Part shown: positions 1 to 6,305 of the stretch, piece by piece
Layout of the letters: each line of letters begins with the position of its first letter
Numbering within the stretch: the first letter of the stretch is position 1
Source: Paracoccaceae bacterium
GTDB taxonomy: Bacteria > Pseudomonadota > Alphaproteobacteria > Rhodobacterales > Rhodobacteraceae
DNA: 7,227 bases
Assembly (NCBI GenBank): GCA_026709725.1
Contig: JAPOSK010000211.1
Coordinates: 1-7,227 of the forward strand
Direction: 5' to 3'
The notes under the pieces: generated by a model
Told to the model about the DNA's origin: nothing
The model's database searches: none
The model's input: the letters and a program-made list of their open reading frames with translations, nothing else
Program-made: the position numbers and the translations under genes

Positions 1-1
1 T

Positions 2-1741
2 GGACCGAACCTCTACACCCGGGAAGTGCCTCTGGCCCCAACCGCCTTGCCGATCAGGACCTTCACAAACGATCCGGTGCAGGCCCGCGCGCTGGACAAA
101 CGGGACATTGTGGATCTGCGCCGCTGGTTCGTGAACGCAGCACGGCGGTCCAGGGATGCGGGTTTTGACCTGATCTGCCTTTACGGTGCCCATGGATTCG
201 GGATTTTCCAGCATTTTCTCAGCCGGGCCACAAACCAGCGCAGCGACGAATACGGCGGCTCCCTGGAGAACCGTGCACGCTTCTGCCGGGAGGTCATCGC
301 CGATTTGCGCGACACCGTCGGCGACACCATGGCCATCACGTTGCGGGTGTCGCTGGACGAAACCATTGGTGAGCTCGGATTCTCCAATGCCGAAATGCGT
401 GAGTTCATCGAAATGAACAGGGATCTGCCTGACCTCTGGGATCTGGCCCGAGGGACATGGGAAGACTGTTCCGGCCCATCACGTTTCAAGGACGAAGCGT
501 CACAGGAAGACTTCGTGCGGGGCATTCACGCATTGACCGACAGGCCGATTGTCGGTGTCGGTCGGTTCACATCGCCCGACGTGATGGTCAGGATGGTCAA
601 ATCCGGCACTCTGGATTTCATCGGCTGTGCACGCCCGTCCATTGCCGACCCGTTCCTGCCAAGGAAAATCGAGGAGGGACGGATCGAGGACATTCGCGAG
701 TGTATCGGCTGCAATATCTGCATTGCAGGTGACATGACCATGACCATCAGTCGCTGCACCCAGAACCCGACATTCATGGAGGAGTGGCGCAAGGGCTGGC
801 ACCCCGAGAAAATGAATGCAAAGGGTGGCACCGACAATGTCCTGGTCGTGGGGGCCGGTCCTGCCGGCCTTGAAGCCGCCTGGGCCCTGTGTCGACGGGG
901 CTATGACGTCACCATAGCCGAAGCACGGGATGTGCTCGGCGGACGTGTCACGCGCGAGCGCGCCCTGCCCGGTCTCAACGCCTGGGGCCGCGTGGTGGAT
1001 TACCGTGAATATCAGCTGCAGCAGCGTGCGAATGTGGAGATATACCGAAACAGCGAACTGGATGCGGACAGCATACTGGATTTCGAATTCGAGAACATCT
1101 GTCTTGCCACGGGCGCAACCTGGCGACGGGATGGCGTGGCCCGCCAGCATGTCGCGCCGCTGCCGATTGCCGACGGAACCAGAGTCTACACACCGGACGA
1201 CCTCATGGACGGCACCACCCCGGAAGGCCGCATTGTGGTTTACGATGACGACCACTACTACATGGGCGGCGTCCTCGCCGAGATGCTTGCCCGCAACGGG
1301 GCGCAGGTCACCCTCGTCACGCCATCGGCCCGCGTCAGTGACTGGACCAGCAACACGCTGGAACAGACCGCGATTCATGCCCGACTGGTGGATGCGGGTG
1401 TCGCAATCGTGCTCAATCGGGGTGTGACGGAGATCCATCCGGACCATGTGATCTCAAATTGTGTCTACACCGACCGGACATGGACGATTGAGACTGATGC
1501 GGTGGTGATCGTTGCCGCACGCATGGCAAACAATGCCGTCCACACAGCACTCAGGGACCGCGAGGCCGACTGGGCAGAGGCGGGGATCCGCTCAGTTGAA
1601 CTGATCGGAGATGCCAATGCCCCCGGGCCAATTGCCTGGGCCGTCTACGCAGGCCACCGATATGCACGCGAACTCGACAGCGAGGACATTGGTGACGCCC
1701 TTCCCTTCCGCCGCGAAATCACGGCCCTTGCTGCAGTGTAG
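2..1741 (+). CDS. Amine dehydrogenase, TMADH/DMADH/histamine dehydrogenase family (5' end outside window)
   Basis: Oxidative deamination or N-dealkylation of an amine by an FMN and 4Fe-4S flavoprotein, normally cytoplasmic and passing electrons to ETF. The frame is open to the left edge, so the GTG at 26 is probably internal. By comparison with trimethylamine dehydrogenase (TMADH, about 729 aa) roughly the first 110 residues are missing, including the cysteine that carries FMN. Numbering from codon 26: the end of the Old Yellow Enzyme-type barrel has YGAH (Tyr53, His56, equal to TMADH Tyr169 and His172) and the DEYGGSLENR motif (74-83). Trp145 equals Trp264. Cluster ligands are Cys226, 229, 232 and 244 (C-x2-C-x2-C-x11-C). 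GWHPE (257-261) precedes a nucleotide-binding fold with GAGPAG (276-281), and GDANAP lies near the C-terminus. The conserved IGCARPSIADPFLP block (199-212) fits this family better than DgcA or enoate reductases. Substrate is not fixed: Asp236 replaces TMADH Trp355. The stop is TAG. Confidence 0.9.
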   Translation, partial: GPNLYTREVPLAPTALPIRTFTNDPVQARALDKRDIVDLRRWFVNAARRSRDAGFDLICLYGAHGFGIFQHFLSRATNQRSDEYGGSLENRARFCREVIADLRDTVGDTMAITLRVSLDETIGELGFSNAEMREFIEMNRDLPDLWDLARGTWEDCSGPSRFKDEASQEDFVRGIHALTDRPIVGVGRFTSPDVMVRMVKSGTLDFIGCARPSIADPFLPRKIEEGRIEDIRECIGCNICIAGDMTMTISRCTQNPTFMEEWRKGWHPEKMNAKGGTDNVLVVGAGPAGLEAAWALCRRGYDVTIAEARDVLGGRVTRERALPGLNAWGRVVDYREYQLQQRANVEIYRNSELDADSILDFEFENICLATGATWRRDGVARQHVAPLPIADGTRVYTPDDLMDGTTPEGRIVVYDDDHYYMGGVLAEMLARNGAQVTLVTPSARVSDWTSNTLEQTAIHARLVDAGVAIVLNRGVTEIHPDHVISNCVYTDRTWTIETDAVVIVAARMANNAVHTALRDREADWAEAGIRSVELIGDANAPGPIAWAVYAGHRYARELDSEDIGDALPFRREITALAAV

Positions 1742-2054
1742 AGACGGCACAGGAAGGCGGTGACAGCGACGGTCAGGTGACGACCTGCGTCTGGCTGATC
1801 CCGCCCCCTGTCCTGATCGGACTGCCGGACGGCGTGCAGATCGGGCCGCGCATGCAATCGTTTTCCCGCATCGTCACAACTGCAACAGGGGCGTGTGCAT
1901 GGATCAAGGCCGATGGTCAAATCCGGGCCTTGCGGGTGACCGGGTGCGGGATGGGTGATGCCCCGGACGGTGCAGGGCCATTGAAGCGCGTCGGACGCCT
2001 GCGGTCTTCCCGGACGAAAAAATCGCCCGGGAATGCTCCTTGAACGGTCACGTA
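1742..2054. other. Intergenic gap between convergent genes
   Basis: This gap of 313 bases separates the 3' ends of the amine dehydrogenase and the binding-protein gene. Small open frames exist on both strands (1777-2043 plus, 1645-2058 minus). Their translations are rich in Arg, Pro and Gly, show no family motif and have no convincing ribosome binding site, so I do not call genes. The only structure I would keep is the hairpin at 2007-2033, plus a minor 5-bp stem at 1774-1787 (CAGGT, four-base loop, ACCTG). Neither strand shows a GC stem followed by a T-run, so no classical intrinsic terminator is visible for either gene. Confidence 0.6.
2007..2033 (-). terminator. Hairpin 3' of the ABC operon, possible transcript end
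   Basis: TTCCCGG (2007-2013) pairs with CCGGGAA (2027-2033). After one mismatch the stem continues with CGA (2015-2017) pairing TCG (2023-2025), leaving a five-A loop on the plus strand. It starts 21 bases past the stop codon of the binding-protein gene when read on the minus strand. The A/T tract is in the loop and no U-run follows the stem on either strand. It may therefore be an mRNA 3'-end stabiliser or a Rho-assisted end, not a textbook intrinsic terminator. Confidence 0.4.
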
Positions 2055-3089
2055 TCACTTCTTGAGGTTGGTCCAGATCTGGTCATAGACGGCCTGAACA
2101 TCTTCGCTGCAGACTTCGATGAACACTCCCGGCCCTGCATCGGCGTGCGGATTTTTCTCCGGTTGCGTGGCCAGTGCCGGATCAAGCAGCGCACTGACGC
2201 CCGACACGCCCGGGTTGTACTGGGCCCAGTTTGTCAGCGTTGCAACATTTTCCGGCACAAGCATGAAATCCATGAACTTCAATGCATTCTCCCTGTTGGG
2301 TGCATCCCTGAGAAGAGCAATGTTATCCATCCATGCGACATAGCCCTGGGTTGCATAGGCATACTCAATGTTCGCACCCTCTTCACGGGCCTTGGCCGCG
2401 AAACCGTCATAGATCTGCCCCGCCGCTGCGTCACCGGACACCAGGACTTCCTTCGCGGTATCGGAATTGAACGATGCCCAGTGCTGCTTGGCATCCTGCA
2501 GCATGGCGTCGAGTGCCTTCAGTTGTTCACGATCGCTGGTGCACTGGGGAATGCCGAGGTGCAGCGACGCCATCGCCATGATTTCTCCCTGCGAATCCAG
2601 CATGTTGATGCGGCCCTGAAGCTCTGCCGGTGGGTCAAAGAGGATATCCGTGGTATTGATGTCGCCGCCGTAAACATCGCGATTCACCGCAAAACTCGTC
2701 GATCCCCACTGGTAGGGGATCGAGTGCCGCCGACCCGGATCATAATTCGGATTGGCCCATTCGGGTGCAATGTTCCCCTTGTTCTTGAGTTCACCGTCGG
2801 CGATGGTGTCCAGCAATCCCTCATTGGCCATGATGGCAACCATGTAATCGCCGGGAACGGACAGGTCGTAGGTTCCGATGCCGCCCGCTTTGAGTGAAGC
2901 AAGCATGGCTTCGTTGGAATCATAGGTGTCCATCGTGACACTGACACCGGTCTCAGCGGTAAATTTGTCCAGCAGTTCCTGCGGAATGTATTCAAACCAA
3001 TGGTACAGGACCAGCCTGTCGTCCGCGGTTGCCGCATTGGCACCAGTCATCAGCGCAAGAGCGGTGAATGCGTTGATCAGAATTTTCAT
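2055..3089 (-). CDS. Periplasmic amine/polyamine-binding protein of a PotD/PotF-family ABC importer
   Basis: Solute-binding protein that captures a cationic amine in the periplasm and delivers it to the adjacent permeases. It has 344 aa (E. coli PotD has 348). Residues 1-19 look like a Sec signal peptide (MKILINAFTALALMTGANA) with cleavage likely after ANA. ATG 3089 is supported by AGGAGT seven to twelve bases upstream. Alignment by motif spacing with PotD gives Trp31, Glu33, Tyr34, Tyr82, Glu169, Trp253, Asp255 and Tyr291 at the positions of PotD Trp34, Glu36, Tyr37, Tyr85, Glu171, Trp255, Asp257 and Tyr293. Most amine-cage residues are thus kept. Changes are Thr35 to Phe32, Ser83 to Gly80, Asp168 to Ser166 and Trp229 to Tyr227, so the ligand may not be spermidine. 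Cys183 and Cys327 could form a disulfide. It is the last gene of the operon, 19 bases after the second permease. I withhold a symbol because specificity resides here. Confidence 0.93.
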   Translation of the reverse strand: MKILINAFTALALMTGANAATADDRLVLYHWFEYIPQELLDKFTAETGVSVTMDTYDSNEAMLASLKAGGIGTYDLSVPGDYMVAIMANEGLLDTIADGELKNKGNIAPEWANPNYDPGRRHSIPYQWGSTSFAVNRDVYGGDINTTDILFDPPAELQGRINMLDSQGEIMAMASLHLGIPQCTSDREQLKALDAMLQDAKQHWASFNSDTAKEVLVSGDAAAGQIYDGFAAKAREEGANIEYAYATQGYVAWMDNIALLRDAPNRENALKFMDFMLVPENVATLTNWAQYNPGVSGVSALLDPALATQPEKNPHADAGPGVFIEVCSEDVQAVYDQIWTNLKK

Positions 3090-3108
3090 TGTTCACTCCT
3101 TTTGTCGT

Positions 3109-3915
3109 TTATCGAATTGCGTCAGCTTTGCTGACAAAAAAGCTGATCGTGACCATGACGATGGACACGCCCAGCAGCATTGTGGAGATCGCCATGATAT
3201 TTGGCTTGATCCCCTGCTTGACCGATCCGAAGATTGCAGTCGGCAGGGTTTCGACACCGGCACCTTTCACAAAGTTGGTGATAATGAAGTCATCAAGGCT
3301 GACGATGAATGCCAGCAGGAAACCCGAGATGATCCCCGGCATCATGAGGGGCAGAAGGATTTTCGTGAACGCCTGCCTTTTTGTGGCATAGAGATCCTGT
3401 GCCGCCTGCTCGTAACTGTGTTCGATCCCCTGCATCCGCGCCGCAATCGGCAGATAGGCAAACGGAATGCAGAAGGCGATGTGTGCCAGGAGGATCGTCA
3501 TGATCCCCCGGTCGAATCCGATTGAGCTGAAGAAAATCAGGGTCGCAACGGCAAGAACGATTTCCGGCACCATGATTGGCAGACTGATCAGACCAAAGGA
3601 CAGGGAACGCAGTTTGAACCTGCCACCACGCACCATGCCCGTGGCGGCCAGGGTTGCGATCGCAGTTGCAACAGTCGCGGCAACAGTCGCAATGATGAAA
3701 CTGTTGCGGGCGGCCTGCTTGAACTTGCCGCTTTCCGGCCCGGTGAACACATCCGCGTACCAGCGCAGCGAAACTCCCTCCCAATTGGTGAGCGACTGCG
3801 ATGCATTGAAACTGTAGACAGCGACAACGATCAGGGGCGCATACAGAATGAACAGGCAGACAAGAGCGATGGCCCTGAATCCCGTGTAGGTCTTGATGTC
3901 GAATTGCGCGCGCAT
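3109..3915 (-). CDS. potC: ABC transporter permease, PotC-like
   Basis: Inner-membrane subunit that forms the translocation path with the neighbouring PotB-like subunit. It has 268 aa, close to E. coli PotC (264). Hydrophobic segments lie at about 14-35, 72-92, 106-131, 137-158, 190-208 and 241-261, giving the usual six helices. The cytoplasmic coupling loop is at about 169-193 ([15 protein letters not shown], then ILLPLMMPG). The usual Gly of the EAA-loop is Tyr176. [11 protein letters not shown] (110-120) and [12 protein letters not shown] (205-216) are typical of PotC/PotI proteins. ATG 3915 lies six bases after the stop of the upstream permease and has only a weak GAG-type ribosome binding site, so translational coupling is likely. 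The symbol is family-level; the substrate is unproven. Confidence 0.92.
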   Translation of the reverse strand: MRAQFDIKTYTGFRAIALVCLFILYAPLIVVAVYSFNASQSLTNWEGVSLRWYADVFTGPESGKFKQAARNSFIIATVAATVATAIATLAATGMVRGGRFKLRSLSFGLISLPIMVPEIVLAVATLIFFSSIGFDRGIMTILLAHIAFCIPFAYLPIAARMQGIEHSYEQAAQDLYATKRQAFTKILLPLMMPGIISGFLLAFIVSLDDFIITNFVKGAGVETLPTAIFGSVKQGIKPNIMAISTMLLGVSIVMVTISFFVSKADAIR

Positions 3916-3921
3916 CGTTGC

Positions 3922-4851
3922 TCAGCCTGCAGTCTTCCCGGCCTTCACCTGTTGCCGCGCGAACAAGAGGAGCAGCATCAGGACCAGCGTGAGAAGAATC
4001 ATCGATGCCGCGGCACCGAATGGCCAGTTCCCCGCATTGCCCTTGAACTGTTCCTCGATCAGTGAACCGATCATGAAGTTCCTGGCACCGCCAAGGAGGT
4101 CGGGAGCCAGGAACGATCCCAGCGATGGGACGAACACAAGGATGCAGCCCGCCAGCACACCCGGTTTGACCGCTGGCAGAATCACCCGTGTCAAAGTGGT
4201 CGTCCTGGAGGCGTACAGATCTGCCGCGGCCTCGGACAGGGTGAAGTTGTAGCGTTCGACCGCTGCATAAATCGGCAACACCATGAAGGGCAAGTAGGAA
4301 TAGAAGAGGCCAATCTGCACTCCGATGTTTGTGTTGACAATAACCAGGGGAGTGTCGATGAGGCCCATGGCAATGAGAAAATCGTTCAGCGTCCCCTGAT
4401 CCCGCAACAGAAACTTCATCGAGACGGTGCGGATCAGCAGATTGACCCAGTACGGTATCGTGACCAGAAACACCCAGATCGGACGCATCCGCGCCGGTCT
4501 TGTGGCAATGAAGTAGGCAGTCGGGAAGCCGATGGCGAGGCTCAGAACCGTTGCCGTTGCCGCCTGCCAGATCGAACGCCAGAAGATCGTGATGTAGGTC
4601 CACTCGATTCTGGCGGGTTCGTCGCCGAACAGGCCGCGATCAAGGAAGAACTGATCGTAGGCGGCAAGGCTGAATTCCCAGATGACGCCGCCCCGGAATT
4701 CCTTGGTCAGGAATGAGTAGATGAGCATCATGGCCACAGGCACGAGAACCAGAATGGCCAGCGTCACCCATGCCGGCATCAGGAGCCAGTTTCGGGCTTC
4801 CCGATACGTATCCATGGATGCGCTGCCGCCGCCTGCTGCCCCGGTTGCCAT
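3922..4851 (-). CDS. potB: ABC transporter permease, PotB-like
   Basis: First inner-membrane subunit of the importer. It has 309 aa, longer than E. coli PotB (275) because of an N-terminal stretch of Gly, Ala and Ser (residues 1-13) and a longer first periplasmic loop at about 50-88. Hydrophobic segments lie at about 23-46, 88-114, 125-140, 168-195, 230-248 and 283-299. The EAA coupling loop is EAAADLYASRTTTLTRVILP (207-226), again with Tyr (213) in place of the usual Gly. VNLLIRT (136-142) and VPSLGSFLAPDLLGG (241-255) are typical of PotB/PotH. ATG 4851 overlaps the ATPase stop as TGATG (one shared base), so coupled translation is likely. An in-frame ATG at 4815 would remove the low-complexity tail but has no good ribosome binding site. 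The symbol is family-level. Confidence 0.92.
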   Translation of the reverse strand: MATGAAGGGSASMDTYREARNWLLMPAWVTLAILVLVPVAMMLIYSFLTKEFRGGVIWEFSLAAYDQFFLDRGLFGDEPARIEWTYITIFWRSIWQAATATVLSLAIGFPTAYFIATRPARMRPIWVFLVTIPYWVNLLIRTVSMKFLLRDQGTLNDFLIAMGLIDTPLVIVNTNIGVQIGLFYSYLPFMVLPIYAAVERYNFTLSEAAADLYASRTTTLTRVILPAVKPGVLAGCILVFVPSLGSFLAPDLLGGARNFMIGSLIEEQFKGNAGNWPFGAAASMILLTLVLMLLLLFARQQVKAGKTAG

Positions 4852-5948
4852 CAGTCTGCCAGGAGGCGTGCTGCCCCGGGCTCCATGTTCACGACGACTT
4901 CGCTGCCGGACTCAAACAGTCGCCTGTTGCCACGATCCGAGTTGGATGTCCGGACGATGAAATCGGGTCCATCATCAAGAACAACAAGCGTTGTAATGTC
5001 GGTGCCAACGAAAATGTTTTCCTTTACGCACCCACAAAAACTCAATGATTCCTCTGGGCTTTTTGACATCCAGAGCCGTTCCGGCCGAATCGACATATGC
5101 ACTTTCGAGCCAGGGCCGATCCCATCCACCGCAGGACAGATCACTTCGTGACCGCCGCGCAGATGGCAGACCGCCCGTCCGCCGGCTATCCTGTCCACAG
5201 ATACTTCCAGAAGATTCGTCTCACCGATAAAATCGGCCACGAACATGTTGTGCGGGCGTTCGTAGATGTCGGTCGGAGCACCCAACTGCTGGATCTCGCC
5301 TGCCGACATGACGGCAAGCCGGTCCGACATGGTCAGTGCTTCCTCCTGATCGTGGGTGACAAAAATAAAGGTGATACCGGTTTCGCGCTGCAGATGCTTG
5401 AGTTCCAGCTGCATGGCCTTGCGCAGCTTCAGGTCAAGCGCCGAAAGCGGCTCGTCCAGCAGCAGCACTTTCGGGCGCGGGGCAAGTGCACGGGCCAGAG
5501 CCACGCGTTGCTGTTGACCGCCTGAAAGCTGGTTGGGCTTGCGGGCCAGAAACTGGCTGAGCTGCACAAGCTCCAGCATCTCACCGGCACGCTGGCGGGC
5601 AATCGTTTTGGACTCACCGTTCATTTCAACGCCAAACGCGACATTCTCGAGAACTGTCATGTGCGGGAACAGGGCGTAGTTCTGGAAAACCGTGTTCACC
5701 GGGCGCTTGTTGGGCGGCAAATTCTCCAGATCGTCACCGAACAGGGAAATGGTTCCCTCGGTGACATGCTCAAACCCGGCGATCATCCGCAACAATGTTG
5801 TCTTTCCACATCCAGAGGGCCCAAGCAGCGTGAAATACTCATTGTCCGCGATCGAGAGCGAGATGGACCTGAGTGCCGTGAAATCGTCGTAGCGCTTGAC
5901 GACATCCCGCACATCAACCGCAATCCGTTCATTGTCAGACAAGCGCAC
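4851..5948 (-). CDS. potA: ABC transporter ATP-binding protein, PotA-like
   Basis: Cytoplasmic ATPase that powers the importer. It has 365 aa (E. coli PotA has 378). Walker A GPSGCGKTT is at 43-51, the Q-loop glutamine at 89 (VFQNYALFPHMTV), signature LSGGQQQRVALARAL at 141-155, Walker B VLLLDEP at 161-167, the D-loop SALD at 169-172 and the H-loop His199 (FVTHDQEEA). Residues from about 240 form the C-terminal TOBE-type regulatory domain, with SIRPE at 286-290. It is first in the operon, so the promoter should lie upstream, at about 6000-6040. Start choice is open. The longest frame begins with GTG at 5948, but the only ribosome binding site (AGAGG, 5948-5952) overlaps it. TTG at 5942-5940, two codons in, is spaced five bases from that site and is the better candidate. 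The symbol is family-level. Confidence 0.95.
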   Translation of the reverse strand: MRLSDNERIAVDVRDVVKRYDDFTALRSISLSIADNEYFTLLGPSGCGKTTLLRMIAGFEHVTEGTISLFGDDLENLPPNKRPVNTVFQNYALFPHMTVLENVAFGVEMNGESKTIARQRAGEMLELVQLSQFLARKPNQLSGGQQQRVALARALAPRPKVLLLDEPLSALDLKLRKAMQLELKHLQRETGITFIFVTHDQEEALTMSDRLAVMSAGEIQQLGAPTDIYERPHNMFVADFIGETNLLEVSVDRIAGGRAVCHLRGGHEVICPAVDGIGPGSKVHMSIRPERLWMSKSPEESLSFCGCVKENIFVGTDITTLVVLDDGPDFIVRTSNSDRGNRRLFESGSEVVVNMEPGAARLLAD

Positions 5949-5952
5949 CTCT
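5943..5952 (-). promoter_or_regulatory. Ribosome binding site that decides the PotA-like start
   Basis: On the minus strand AGAGG (5952-5948) shares its last base with a GTG codon and is followed after five bases (5947-5943) by TTG at 5942-5940. The spacing suits TTG and is impossible for GTG, which has no other Shine-Dalgarno-like sequence close upstream. Neither codon is ATG, so initiation may be weak. Confidence 0.45.
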
Positions 5953-6007
5953 TTCAGCGTTCAGGGTCCCGGTCCACCCTACACCGCCAATCTGTCGCAC
6001 TGAACAA

Positions 6008-6041
6008 TTGATATCCTCACCATTCGTTAGGTCCAGCCTAA
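6008..6041 (-). promoter_or_regulatory. Possible operon promoter with overlapping palindromic operator
   Basis: Read on the minus strand, TGGACC (6035-6030) and TATCAA (6013-6008) lie 16 bases apart, each matching four of six positions of sigma-70 consensus. A perfect 5-5-5 inverted repeat, TTAGG TCCAG CCTAA (6027-6041), covers the upstream hexamer, as an operator for a repressor or activator would. The repeat also contains a T-N11-A spacing of the LysR type, although other dimeric regulators would fit. Transcription from here would give a leader of about 50 bases. The palindrome is plainly present; its use as an operator is inference. Confidence 0.35.
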
Positions 6042-6099
6042 TCGTGTGGAAAACGGTCACTGATCACTGCGGACCGCGGGTGGCTCAGACGGCCAACAT

Positions 6100-6121
6100 G
6101 CCTGCCTGCAGCATGGCAGGC
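6100..6121. other. Hairpin, 7-bp GC-rich stem
   Basis: GCCTGCC (6100-6106) pairs perfectly with GGCAGGC (6115-6121) around an eight-base loop. There is no T-run on either side, so I do not call a terminator. Its role is unknown; it lies in the gap between the importer operon and the transposase relic. Confidence 0.35.
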
Positions 6122-6199
6122 GGCCCCGGCCACCCGATCAATGAAGGCAGGGACGCTCTCCACCGTCCTGCCCGCCCGCATCACACTTCCCCGGAACGC

Positions 6200-6230
6200 C
6201 CCGAGTCCGGCAGGGACAGTCCCGCTCGGG
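6200..6230. other. Nested inverted repeats
   Basis: CCCGAG (6200-6205) pairs with CTCGGG (6225-6230). Inside it lies a second inverted repeat, GGGAC-A-GTCCC (6213-6223). The loop of the inner repeat is one base, so in DNA it is better seen as an odd palindrome than as a hairpin. No function is evident. Confidence 0.3.
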
Positions 6231-6305
6231 CACAGCCAGCCATCCGGCACCCGGTGATGCTCCCAATCGCCGTGCGCCTCTTCTAGACCGGAATGACTGT
6301 CCTGA

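Larger units (their letters stand above)
5949..6305. other. Non-coding upstream region of the ABC operon
   Basis: No convincing gene. A minus-strand frame at 6038-6496 and a plus-strand frame at 6008-6286 are open, but their products are rich in Pro, Arg, His and Gly and carry no motif I recognise. The operon-proximal 100 bases hold a palindrome and promoter-like hexamers. Further out are two GC-rich hairpins (6100-6121 and 6200-6230) and a TCACTGATCACTG direct repeat near 6056-6068. The right part may be the unrecognisable start of the transposase relic that follows. Confidence 0.5.

Noticed and set aside
26..28. GTG at 26 as the true start of the amine dehydrogenase
   Set aside because: The frame stays open to the edge with family-like residues (GPNLYTRE) before it, and the family needs about 110 more N-terminal residues including the FMN-binding Cys.
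500..1447. Long minus-strand open frame (315 codons) opposite the amine dehydrogenase
   Set aside because: It lies wholly inside a gene with strong family motifs on the other strand; its own product has many His, Arg and Gly residues and no motif. It is a GC-rich antisense shadow.
1645..2058. Possible small genes in the convergent gap (minus 1645-2058, plus 1777-2043)
   Set aside because: No ribosome binding site, no recognisable motif, and the minus frame runs into the dehydrogenase gene. Composition is that of random GC-rich translation.
2040..2897. Plus-strand open frame of 285 codons opposite the binding-protein gene
   Set aside because: The opposite strand carries a signal peptide and a conserved amine-binding site; this frame has no start signal or family motif.
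3293..4603. Minus-strand open frame of 436 codons across both permease genes
   Set aside because: It is shifted one frame from two well-supported permeases. The product is rich in Cys, His, Gly and Arg and has no membrane segments. It is a frame shadow.
6115..6130. Terminator reading of the 6100-6121 hairpin
   Set aside because: The stem is good but neither flank carries a T-run, and no gene ends nearby for it to serve.
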